From: Burkholderiales bacterium
Lineage (GTDB): Bacteria; Pseudomonadota; Gammaproteobacteria; Burkholderiales; SG8-39
DNA length: 7,297 bases
Assembly: GCA_016649475.1 (NCBI GenBank)
Contig: JAENXP010000104.1
Location: 1-7,297, forward strand
Reading direction: 5' to 3'
Each line of letters opens with the position of its first letter. The stretch's first letter is position 1. Shown here piece after piece: positions 1-5,812 of the stretch. A program made the translations under genes and the position numbers. Below the pieces are notes generated by a model. That model searched no databases and was not told the DNA's origin. It saw nothing but the letters and a program-made list of their open reading frames with translations.

Positions 1-1
1 C

Positions 2-835
2 GAATACCTGGCCCAACTGGAGGCCTTTGCCGCACAGGGCCCTATGCCCCGCGTGCGCGCCCTGCACCTGCCTCCGCTGCTCGACGTCCAGGACAACAAA
101 GGCGAATTCTGCGCCCTGGAACTCGAGGACCGCTCCATCGGCCTGTCCTACGTCCTGCTCGACGATACCCTGGAGCAACTGCGCAATGGGATCGACAGCT
201 TTGGCCTGGCCGGCGCCGACACCCTGTCTCTCGCCCGCCGCTATGTCAGCGACCGGGGTATCCTCAAGACCCTGGGTTTCGCTGCGGCCAACGCCCTGAC
301 TCGCTGCCTGTACGACCGCGCGGGATTCCGCCCTGAAGGCAGTTCCGACTCGATGGGACATCTGAATCCGCAGCCGGGCGAGCACATCGGCATGATAGGA
401 AAATTCACACCCCTGCTGCGGCGGATCATTGAGAGCGGAGCCCGGCTTACGATAGTCGAATTGAAGCCGGAACTGGCCGGCGAGCAGGACGGCTACCGCG
501 TGACGCTGGACGCCGGGGAACTTGCCGACTGCGCCAAGGTGGTCTCTACCAGCACCTTGCTCCTCAACGACACCATGGACCGCATGATCGCTTGCTGCCG
601 CAACGCCCGCTGGTTCGCCATGGTCGGACCGAGTGCGGGTTGCCTGCCTGACGCGCTCTTCGCCCGGGGCGTGACTTTGCTCGGAGGAAGCTGGATCAAT
701 GACCCGGAGGGCTTCACTGCTGCATTGACGATCGGTGAATCTCTTAGTACCCATGCCAGCAAGTTTGCACTGACCGCCGGCACCTATCCGGGATTCGATG
801 CGCTGCTGGCGCGTGCTTCCCGATCTGGGAACTAG
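2..835 (+). CDS. DUF364 / putative heavy-metal chelation protein (5' partial)
   Basis: The frame is open from the left edge, so the true start lies upstream; 277 residues are visible and the Met at position 44 need not be the start. The first ~100 residues look like the DUF4213 N-terminal domain (GLSYVLLDDT, AGADTLSLARRY). From about residue 125 the DUF364 Rossmann-like domain follows: a glycine-containing turn GMIGKFTPLLRRI, a strand ending in an acidic residue (LTIVELKP), then STSTLLLNDTMDRMI, the MVGPSAGCLPDALF segment and GVTLLGGSWINDPEGF. These are the usual conserved blocks of the family in the usual order. The family has been proposed to bind metals or chelators, but no reaction is established, so the function here is open. 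The stop is 4 bases before the nitroreductase start, so the two are probably co-transcribed. I am confident of the family, not of the role. Confidence 0.8.
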   Translation, partial: EYLAQLEAFAAQGPMPRVRALHLPPLLDVQDNKGEFCALELEDRSIGLSYVLLDDTLEQLRNGIDSFGLAGADTLSLARRYVSDRGILKTLGFAAANALTRCLYDRAGFRPEGSSDSMGHLNPQPGEHIGMIGKFTPLLRRIIESGARLTIVELKPELAGEQDGYRVTLDAGELADCAKVVSTSTLLLNDTMDRMIACCRNARWFAMVGPSAGCLPDALFARGVTLLGGSWINDPEGFTAALTIGESLSTHASKFALTAGTYPGFDALLARASRSGN

Positions 836-839
836 CGAT

Positions 840-1433
840 ATGGACCTTAGCACTGCTCAGGAAGTGCTCGACGCGGCGCTGACGCTGATCCATACGCGCC
901 AGCACGCTTCGCCCAAGCGGCTGGGTGAACCGGGTCCGGATCCCGGGCAAATCGAGATGATCCTCGGTGCAGCGGGCGCGGCGCCGGATCACGGGCGTCT
1001 GAACCCCTGGCGCTTGATTGTCATCCCCCCGGAGCGGCGCCATCTCCTGGGCGCGGCTTTTGCGGAGGCGCTGGTCGAACGCGATGGCGATGCGACCGAG
1101 GTGCAGAAGCAGGAGGCGATGGCGAAGGCTCACCGCGCTCCTTTCCTGGTTCTGGTGGTTGTGCGCCTCGATCCCGCGCTGGGTGATACACATCCGCAGG
1201 AGCGCATCGTTTCCGCGGGTTGCGCGGTGCAGAATATGCTGCTCGTCGCCCACGCGATGGGCTACGGCGCTGGGCTGGCCAGCGGCAGGGCGCTGTACTC
1301 GCGGCAAATGCGCCTGCTATTCGGACTGCGCGCGGATGAACAGCCGCTTTGCTTTCTGAGCGTGGGTACGGTAAGCAAAAGCAAGTCTTCGCGGCCCAGG
1401 CCGCTTATATCCGACTACACTTCCACCCTATAG
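840..1433 (+). CDS. Nitroreductase family protein (YdjA-like, FMN-dependent)
   Basis: A 197-residue protein of the short, single-domain nitroreductase type. These enzymes bind FMN as homodimers in the cytoplasm and use NAD(P)H to reduce nitro groups, quinones or flavins. Residues 19-31 carry the basic N-terminal FMN-phosphate region (TRQHASPKRLGEP). Residues 49-58 (APDHGRLNPWR) match the APDH...QPW signature of YdjA. The centre holds RAPFLVLVVV, then the SAGCAVQNMLLVAHAMGYGAGLASG helix-glycine block, and the end has FLSVGTV followed by a basic tail. I chose the ATG at 840 because it gives the family's usual N-terminus; an in-frame ATG at 798 lies inside the preceding gene. There is no strong ribosome binding site, which fits translational coupling to the upstream gene, whose stop is 4 bases away. 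The natural substrate cannot be read from the sequence. Confidence 0.86.
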   Translation: MDLSTAQEVLDAALTLIHTRQHASPKRLGEPGPDPGQIEMILGAAGAAPDHGRLNPWRLIVIPPERRHLLGAAFAEALVERDGDATEVQKQEAMAKAHRAPFLVLVVVRLDPALGDTHPQERIVSAGCAVQNMLLVAHAMGYGAGLASGRALYSRQMRLLFGLRADEQPLCFLSVGTVSKSKSSRPRPLISDYTSTL

Positions 1434-1547
1434 CGCGCGCCGGTCCGTGGCAGGCAAGAGCGCCGCAGGCCATGCAGGGCGTTGCGCGGCTGTGGCATAC
1501 TGTCAGTACGGTCTTAATCCTTCGGTCTTCAACCTGCGGGTGGGCTC

Positions 1548-2990
1548 ATGGCAAACGATTCCGGCATACTTTCTTACGGTGCGTATCTCCCGCGGCGGCG
1601 CTTGCAGCGAAAAAGCATCGCGGCGGCCAACAGCTGGTTCGCTCCCGGGCTGCGCGGCCTGGCCAAGGGTGAGCGTGCGATGGCCAACTGGGACGAGGAT
1701 ACCGTGACCATGGCGGTGGAGGCGGCGCGCGACTGCCTTGCCGGACTGCCGCCGGCAGGCGTGGAACAGTTGATTCTTGCCTCGACTACCCATCCCTTCG
1801 ACGACCGGCAGAATTCGGCCATCGTCGCCAACGCGATGCATCTCGCATCTGCTCTGGGCGTGCTCGATGTCACCGGCAGCCAGCGCGCCGGCACCTCGGC
1901 GCTGATCAGCGCACTTGCCGGCGGACGCAAGTCGCTGGTCACGGCGAGTGAGCACCGGCTTGCCAAGGCAGCGAGTCCGCAGGAGATGCACTACGGCGAC
2001 GGTGCTGCGGCGCTGTTGGTCGGGCGCGGCGCGCCGATTGCGCGTCTGGTCGGCTCGCACAGCGAGACCGTGGATTTCGTGCACCAGTTCCGTTCCAGCG
2101 AGCGCGCCCACGACTACGCCTGGGAGGAGCGCTGGATCCGCGACGAGGGCTACATGAAACTCGTGCCCGCGGCGTTGGCGGCGTTGTTCAAGGCGACTGG
2201 TGTCGCGCCGGCTGCAGTCACGCATTTTTGCCTGCCGTGCACGCTGCCGCGCGTGGTGCCCGGCGTAGCCAAACGCGCCGGCATTGCGGAGAGCGCGGTG
2301 CGCGACAATCTTGCCGCGGTCTGCGGCGATACCGGCGCCGCGCACGCTTTGGTGATGCTGGCGCAGGCGCTGGCGCAGGCGAAGGCGGGCGACCTGATCG
2401 CCGTCGCCGCGTTCGGGCAGGGTTGCGACGCGCTGCTGTTCGAGGTTACCGACGCGATAGCAGCGCTGCCGCCGCGCGGCGGCGTGGACGGCGCGCTGGC
2501 GCGGCGCAAGGAGGAGTCGAACTACCTGCGCTTTCTCGCTTTCAACGACCACATCACGCTGGAGCGCGGTATGCGCGCCGAGGCTGACAAGGGAACCCCG
2601 CTGACGACGCTCTATCGCAACCGCGACATGATTACGGGTCTCATCGGCGGGCGCTGCCGCAGTTGCGGCACCCTGCAGTTTCCGCGCGGGCGCTATTGCG
2701 TAAATCCGAAGTGCAACGCCCTCGACAGCCAGGACGACCAGCCGTTCTCCGACACGCGCGCGAAAGTGATGTCCTACACCGGGGATGTACTGACCTACAG
2801 CGCCGACCCGCCCGCTTACTACGGCATGATCGAGTTCGACGGCGGCGGGCGCATGATGGCTGATTTCACCGACCTCGACGAGGGCAAGGTCGAGGTGGGG
2901 ATGCCGATGCGCATGATGTTCCGCATCAAGGAGAACGATACGGCGCGCGGCTTCGTGCGCTATTTCTGGAAGGCGGCGCCTATTGTGTAG
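1548..2990 (+). CDS. HMG-CoA synthase/KAS III-like protein fused to DUF35 zinc-ribbon/OB-fold domain
   Basis: A 480-residue two-domain protein. Residues ~1-325 form a thiolase-fold domain of the HMG-CoA synthase/KAS III group (GILSYGAYLPRRRL at the start, MHYGDGAAALLVG near 145-160, VAAFGQGCDALLF near 285). Residues ~330-480 form a DUF35 domain: an N-terminal helix, a zinc ribbon with Cys370, Cys373, Cys384 and Cys389, then an OB-fold (MSYTGDVLTYSADPPAYYGMIEF). In archaea and in the PhlACB acyltransferase these parts are separate subunits complexed with a thiolase; here two are fused and the thiolase is the next gene. By my alignment the HMGCS catalytic residues are absent: Gln112 sits where the nucleophilic Cys is expected (GSQRAGT against ACKAGT), Thr81 replaces the catalytic Glu and Cys228 the His. 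It is therefore probably a structural or CoA-binding partner rather than a synthase. A GGGTGGG before the ATG is a modest ribosome binding site. Confidence 0.86.
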   Translation: MANDSGILSYGAYLPRRRLQRKSIAAANSWFAPGLRGLAKGERAMANWDEDTVTMAVEAARDCLAGLPPAGVEQLILASTTHPFDDRQNSAIVANAMHLASALGVLDVTGSQRAGTSALISALAGGRKSLVTASEHRLAKAASPQEMHYGDGAAALLVGRGAPIARLVGSHSETVDFVHQFRSSERAHDYAWEERWIRDEGYMKLVPAALAALFKATGVAPAAVTHFCLPCTLPRVVPGVAKRAGIAESAVRDNLAAVCGDTGAAHALVMLAQALAQAKAGDLIAVAAFGQGCDALLFEVTDAIAALPPRGGVDGALARRKEESNYLRFLAFNDHITLERGMRAEADKGTPLTTLYRNRDMITGLIGGRCRSCGTLQFPRGRYCVNPKCNALDSQDDQPFSDTRAKVMSYTGDVLTYSADPPAYYGMIEFDGGGRMMADFTDLDEGKVEVGMPMRMMFRIKENDTARGFVRYFWKAAPIV

Positions 2991-2996
2991 TGGTCC

Positions 2997-3065
2997 GCTG
3001 CAAAATACGTTTTGCGACGGCCGACATAGGGGAGTATGAGGAGATGCATCCCCTCATATCGAACT
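2997..3065 (+). repeat. Double-hairpin interspersed repeat, copy A
   Basis: First of three related elements. Hairpin 1 (2999-3016) is TGCAAAA/TTTTGCG around a 4-base loop, with one G-T pair. A spacer containing CATAGGGGAG leads to hairpin 2 (3035-3058), a palindrome with 12-bp arms and one mismatch (A3042 opposite C3051). The element ends with CGAACT. It fills most of the gap between the HMGCS-like gene and the thiolase, and lies 28 bases before the thiolase ribosome binding site. There is no T-run, so it is not a typical intrinsic terminator. It could stabilise or punctuate the mRNA, or be a REP- or MITE-like insertion. Confidence 0.8.
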
Positions 3066-3092
3066 TGACATTGAAAGGTGCCGGAGCCCGAC

Positions 3093-3098
3093 AAGGAG
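3093..3098 (+). promoter_or_regulatory. Shine-Dalgarno site of the thiolase gene
   Basis: AAGGAG six bases before the ATG at 3105. It decides the start: an in-frame GTG at 3078 would add nine residues but would place this site inside the gene. It also means the thiolase can be translated independently of the gene upstream, across the repeat in between. Confidence 0.75.
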
Positions 3099-3104
3099 AT
3101 CGAA

Positions 3105-4307
3105 ATGGCAACTGGAATTCGCGACAAAGTGGCAATCCTCGGCATGGGCTGCTCGAAATTCGGCGAGCGCTGGGACCGCAATGCCGAAGACCTGATGGTC
3201 GAAGCGTTCGAGGAGTGCCTGCAGGACGCCGGCGTCGAGCGCAATCAGATCGAGGCCGCCTGGTTCGGCACTGCGATCGAAGAGCAGCATGTGGGCAAGT
3301 CCGGCGTGCCGCTGGCGATGACGCTGCGCCTGCCCTACATTCCGGTGACCCGGGTCGAGAACTACTGCGCTACCGGCACCGAGGCGTTTCGCGGCGCGGT
3401 CTACGCGGTCGCCTCCGGCGCGGTGGATATCGCGCTCGCGCTGGGGGTGGAGAAGCTCAAGGACACCGGCTACGGCGGGCTGCCGCAGCGCGGCCGCGGC
3501 GGGCTGAACAACATGTTCTGGGCGAATATCTCGGCGCCGGGATCGTTCGCGCAGCTGGCGGCCGCCTACCGCGCCAAGCACCATGTCGACGCCAAGGACC
3601 TGAAGCGCGCGATGGCGCATATTTCGGTCAAGAGCCACGACAACGGTGCGCTGAATCCGAAGGCGCACCTGCGCAATAAAATCACCGAAGACGACGTGAT
3701 GAACGCGCCGATGATCGCCGATCCGCTGGGGTTGTACGACTGCTGCGGCGTGTCCGACGGCTCGGCCTGCGCCATCGTGACCACGCCCGACATCGCGCGC
3801 GGTCTGGGCAAGAAGGATCTGGTCGGTGTCAAGGCGGTGCAGCTCGCCGTGTCCAATGGCCAGGAAGTGCAGTTCGGCGAGTGGGACGGCTCCTACTTCG
3901 CCACTACGCGGGTGGCGGCGGCGCGCGCCTACAAGGAAGCCGGCATCGACGATCCGCGCAAGCGCATCTCCATGTTCGACGTGCACGATTGCTTTTCGGT
4001 CACCGAGCTGGTGACCATGGAGGACCTGGGCATCTCGCAGGAGGGCAAGGCCATCGGCGACGTGCTCGACGGCTTCTACGATGCCTCCGGAAAAATCCCC
4101 TGCCAGATCGACGGCGGCCTCAAGTGTTTCGGCCATCCGATCGGCGCCTCGGGGCTGCGCATGATCTACGAGATGTACCTGCAACTGAACGGCCGCGCAG
4201 GTGAGCGCCAGCGCCCGGACCCGGTGCTGGGCATGACCCACAACCTCGGCGGATTTCCCAGCCAGAACGTTTCCGCGATTACCATCGTCGGGCGCTACGG
4301 CGCCTAG
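3105..4307 (+). CDS. SCP2-type thiolase / acetyl-CoA acetyltransferase-like protein
   Basis: A 400-residue thiolase of the SCP2/nondecarboxylating-condensing type, the usual length for the family. The N-terminus is AILGMGCSKFGER. The nucleophilic Cys88 lies in ENYCATGTEAFRGA, the acyl-enzyme site of biosynthetic and SCP2 thiolases. His294 in VHDCFSVTEL stands where NEAF is found in classical thiolases, and Cys341-His344 in GGLKCFGHPIGASG is the second catalytic pair. THNLGGFPSQNVS near the end is typical of SCP2-like members. All catalytic positions are present, unlike in the upstream partner. Members of this group make or break C-C bonds in acyl-CoA or related acyl compounds, often with a DUF35 protein; the upstream gene supplies that domain. 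Classical thiolases also have a C-terminal Cys-x-Gly, which I do not see. The gene could act in beta-oxidation-like degradation of a bulky acyl-CoA, in acetoacetyl-CoA formation or in a specialised C-acylation. The substrate is unknown. Confidence 0.88.
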   Translation: MATGIRDKVAILGMGCSKFGERWDRNAEDLMVEAFEECLQDAGVERNQIEAAWFGTAIEEQHVGKSGVPLAMTLRLPYIPVTRVENYCATGTEAFRGAVYAVASGAVDIALALGVEKLKDTGYGGLPQRGRGGLNNMFWANISAPGSFAQLAAAYRAKHHVDAKDLKRAMAHISVKSHDNGALNPKAHLRNKITEDDVMNAPMIADPLGLYDCCGVSDGSACAIVTTPDIARGLGKKDLVGVKAVQLAVSNGQEVQFGEWDGSYFATTRVAAARAYKEAGIDDPRKRISMFDVHDCFSVTELVTMEDLGISQEGKAIGDVLDGFYDASGKIPCQIDGGLKCFGHPIGASGLRMIYEMYLQLNGRAGERQRPDPVLGMTHNLGGFPSQNVSAITIVGRYGA

Positions 4308-4312
4308 GAATT

Positions 4313-4387
4313 CGTTGCAAAATTAGTTTTGCAACGGGCTGATCTAGCGAGCATGAGGGGAAATTTCCCCTCATGCTGATACGAACT
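4313..4387 (+). repeat. Double-hairpin interspersed repeat, copy B
   Basis: Second copy, same orientation as copy A, starting 5 bases after the thiolase stop. Hairpin 1 (4313-4336) has perfect 10-bp arms (CGTTGCAAAA/TTTTGCAACG) and a 4-base loop. Hairpin 2 (4350-4377) is a perfect palindrome with 14-bp arms built on GCATGAGGGG/CCCCTCATGC. The outer arm reads GCAT/ATGC where copies A and C have TAT/ATA or AT/AT, a paired change that keeps the stem. The element ends in CGAACT. It may serve as the 3' end structure of the thiolase mRNA, although no T-run follows. Confidence 0.82.
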
Positions 4388-4421
4388 CCGGGCGCGTACT
4401 CACCGGGCGCGCGCTGCGCAA

Positions 4422-4442
4422 CCCGCTACCGCGCATAGCGGG
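4422..4442. other. Short GC-rich inverted repeat after the thiolase
   Basis: CCCGCTA and TAGCGGG form a 7-bp perfect stem around a 7-base loop. It is 115 bases after the thiolase stop and just beyond repeat copy B. Without a T-run it is not a standard terminator; it could be chance in GC-rich DNA. Confidence 0.3.
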
Positions 4443-4577
4443 ACCAGGCCGTTTGCCGGAGCGCGAGCCCTCCTCTGGCACGCCGCGCTCGATGCCAGTG
4501 TATTCCGCGTTCCTCCCACTAGCCTGCCTGCACCTCGATGTACTCGACAGGCGAGAATTCCTGCTCTCGTCGCCCTA

Positions 4578-4924
4578 CCGTCACGCGCCAGCACCGTAGG
4601 TGCAATCTCCAGTGTGTACATCGACCCAATGGAAAAAACACTGTATTCACGAAATCGACAAACAACGCAATACTGGCGTCACTGGATGCAGACATCCAGT
4701 TTTACGCAAGATCGGCATTAGAGATTAAGCAGCTTCGTTATTCTGGCCAAGGTACCTTTCGAGCACAAAGATACCTTAGGTTATTGCTCTAGATTTCCGC
4801 TGTTGTGCGCGCCCCTTATGCCGGGCGTACCTGATGCGGGCTGGCAGTGACCACTTTCGATCCGGGGTTTGAAAGGTGTCTTGACCAGAGTGACGAAGCG
4901 AATGATGGGTGACCGGCTGAATTC
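4578..4924. repeat. ~350-bp imperfect direct repeat, unit 1
   Basis: This stretch matches 4928-5275 over its whole length at roughly 90% identity by eye, with a single one-base length difference (TACCTTAGG against TACCTTTAGG). It contains an 8-bp hairpin, ACTGGATG/CATCCAGT with loop CAGA (4681-4700), and a TGACCACTTTCGATC...TTTGAAAGGTGTCTTGACCAG stretch that looks like the multiply repeated subterminal motifs of some insertion sequences. A GAC-GGC-GAATTC boundary motif occurs before unit 1 (about 4546-4560), between the units (to 4924) and after unit 2 (to 5275). No intact gene is present. It is probably remnant mobile-element DNA duplicated in tandem. Confidence 0.85.
4629..4721 (+). pseudogene. 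Possible decayed transposase-accessory (IS66 Orf1-like) N-terminal fragment, unit 1
   Basis: The frame from the ATG at 4629 gives 30 residues, including YSRNRQTTQYWRHWMQTSSF then TQ. The pattern R-Q-x-x-QYW-x-x-W-x-x-SS-x-TQ resembles the N-terminal helix-turn-helix start of small IS66-type accessory proteins (YW...W..SGLTQ..YC). After the stop, another frame reads ALEIKQLRYSGQGTF, which could be the shifted continuation (KQLRYW in the family). No ribosome binding site precedes it. The resemblance is from memory of the family, so treat it as a hint. Confidence 0.25.
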
Positions 4925-4927
4925 CAG

Positions 4928-5275
4928 CCGCCACGCGCCAGCAGGGTAGGCGCAATCTCAAGTGTGTATATCGGCTCAATGGGAAAAACACTGTATTCAC
5001 GGAATCGACAAACAAGGCAATACTGGAGTCACTGGATGCAGACATCCAGTTTTACACAGGGTTGGCATTAGAGATTAAGTAGCTTCGTTATTCTGGCCAG
5101 GGTACCTTTCGAGCACAAAGATACCTTTAGGTTATTGCTCTAGATTTCCGCTGTTGTGCGCGCCCCTTATGCCGGGTGTACCTGATGCGGGCTGGCAGTG
5201 ACCACTTTCGATCCGAGGTTTGAAAGGTGTCTTGACCAGAATGACGCAGAGAATGAAAGGTGACTGACTGAATTC
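4928..5275. repeat. ~350-bp imperfect direct repeat, unit 2
   Basis: Second unit, head to tail with unit 1. It retains the ACTGGATG/CATCCAGT hairpin (5031-5050) and the TGACCACTTTCGATC and TTGACCAG motifs. Differences are scattered point changes. Of the changes inside the short + strand frame at 4979, about five alter the residue and three are silent, so present-day protein constraint is doubtful. Confidence 0.85.
4979..5071 (+). pseudogene. Possible decayed transposase-accessory fragment, unit 2
   Basis: Counterpart of the fragment at 4629: 30 codons with LYSRNRQTRQYWSHWMQTSS and a stop at the same place. The alternative downstream frame that runs on in unit 1 is interrupted here by TAG, because CAG has become TAG. 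That supports decay rather than a live gene. Confidence 0.25.
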
Positions 5276-5303
5276 TAGTGCGCAAAGGGAGGTAAATATA
5301 TCG

Positions 5304-5366
5304 ATGAAACTTCCGACAGTACGACCCCAAAAGCCGGCAACTAAAGGCCGGCACACGTCACGGTAA
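5304..5366 (+). CDS. Possible 20-residue small ORF with strong RBS
   Basis: ATG at 5304, preceded by GGGAGGT at 5287-5293 with a 10-base spacer, then 20 codons encoding a basic peptide (MKLPTVRPQK start, GRHTSR end) and TAA. The frame begins just after repeat unit 2. It overlaps a GCCGGC/GCCGGC hairpin (5334-5353) and is followed by TCACG/CGTGA and GCCACA/TGTGGC hairpins and then the intrinsic terminator at 5403. It could be a real small peptide, a leader, the surviving start of a lost gene, or chance within a structured small RNA. I do not recognise the peptide. Confidence 0.3.
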   Translation: MKLPTVRPQKPATKGRHTSR

Positions 5367-5402
5367 CGTGATGAAATTTGGCCACAGTCTTGTGGCAATA
5401 CA

Positions 5403-5437
5403 GCAAAGCCCTGCGTTTATCGCGGGGCTTTGCTTTT
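5403..5437 (+). terminator. Strong intrinsic terminator
   Basis: GCAAAGCCC pairs with GGGCTTTGC, extended by TGCG/CGCG to a 13-bp stem with a 5-base TTTAT loop, and is followed at once by TTTT on the + strand. This is the best terminator in the window. It is not preceded by a known gene: the nearest upstream frames are the 20-codon ORF and the duplicated units, so it implies a short + strand transcript starting somewhere in 4900-5300. Confidence 0.85.
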
Positions 5438-5727
5438 GTGGGGAAGGTGTGGAGACCAGACAGGCCCGCACCATCGGAATCTTTCATCGTGCATCCACTG
5501 CGCCCTGGCAGCGGAGATCCGCGTAAATTGCGTAAGCTTGAAATTCTTGCTGCAGCCTGGCTGGCGCGGCTGCAGTGACCGGCTGCAGTGACCGGCTGCA
5601 GCGGGTACGGCCAATTGCATCTTGGGGTCCTCGGGGGCTGCACGCAGGATGTTTGGATGCGCCGTTCATCCTGGCCTGGCGCAAATCAATACGATGGCGG
5701 ACCCGAAGTCGCGTAAGTCGGTCTTAG
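5438..5727. other. Non-coding stretch between terminator and repeat copy C
   Basis: No frame here looks like a protein on either strand; the frames present are short, overlap one another and have no ribosome binding site. Apart from the 13-bp tandem repeat at 5567 I see no structure. Confidence 0.5.
5567..5601. repeat. 13-bp short tandem repeat
   Basis: CGGCTGCAGTGAC occurs twice in a row and is followed by nine bases of a third copy (CGGCTGCAG). The 13-bp period is not a multiple of three, which argues against a coding region here. The CTGCAG core is palindromic. Confidence 0.85.
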
Positions 5728-5805
5728 AGTTCATTTCAAAATGAGGGGATACATCCCCTCATACTCCCCTATATTGGCCTGTTGCAAAATTCATTTTGCA
5801 ACAGG
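5728..5805 (-). repeat. Double-hairpin interspersed repeat, copy C (inverted)
   Basis: Third copy, in the opposite orientation. On the + strand hairpin 2 comes first (5741-5762: ATGAGGGGAT/ATCCCCTCAT, 10-bp arms, 2-base loop). ACTCCCCTATAT, the inverse of the copy A spacer, follows, then hairpin 1 (5778-5805: CCTGTTGCAAAA/TTTTGCAACAGG, 12 bp, the longest of the three). The AGTTC at 5728-5732 corresponds to the GAACT end of the other copies. With copy B it forms an inverted pair around the repeat island. Confidence 0.82.
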
Positions 5806-5812
5806 TTCTTAG

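Noticed and set aside
1503..2552. 349-codon minus-strand open frame opposite the HMGCS-like gene
   Set aside because: Arg/Gln-rich low-complexity product with no motif, while the + strand frame has a recognisable two-domain protein.
3054..4241. 395-codon minus-strand open frame opposite the thiolase
   Set aside because: It is the complement of a gene with clear catalytic motifs; its product is His-, Arg- and Val-rich with no domain, as expected of a GC-rich shadow frame.
4538..4792. 84-codon + strand frame across repeat unit 1
   Set aside because: The same frame in unit 2 is broken by TAG, and the differences between the units change residues about as often as not.
4681..5050. ACTGGATG-CAGA-CATCCAGT as a LexA-type operator
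   Set aside because: The spacing does not fit CTG-N10-CAG, and there is no SOS gene nearby.
4776..5354. Minus-strand frames of 75-89 codons sharing a SGQDTFQT...RKWSLPARIRY segment
   Set aside because: The shared segment simply reflects the duplicated DNA; the N-terminal halves differ completely and no ribosome binding site is seen.
5334..5437. Riboswitch (for example of the c-di-GMP type) suggested by GCCGGC and AAAGCC pieces
   Set aside because: The conserved core bases and helix order do not fit, and there is no downstream gene to control; the terminator follows directly.
2997..5805. CRISPR array or integron attC sites
   Set aside because: The copies are over 1 kb apart, not regularly spaced, one is inverted, and no cas or integrase gene is present.
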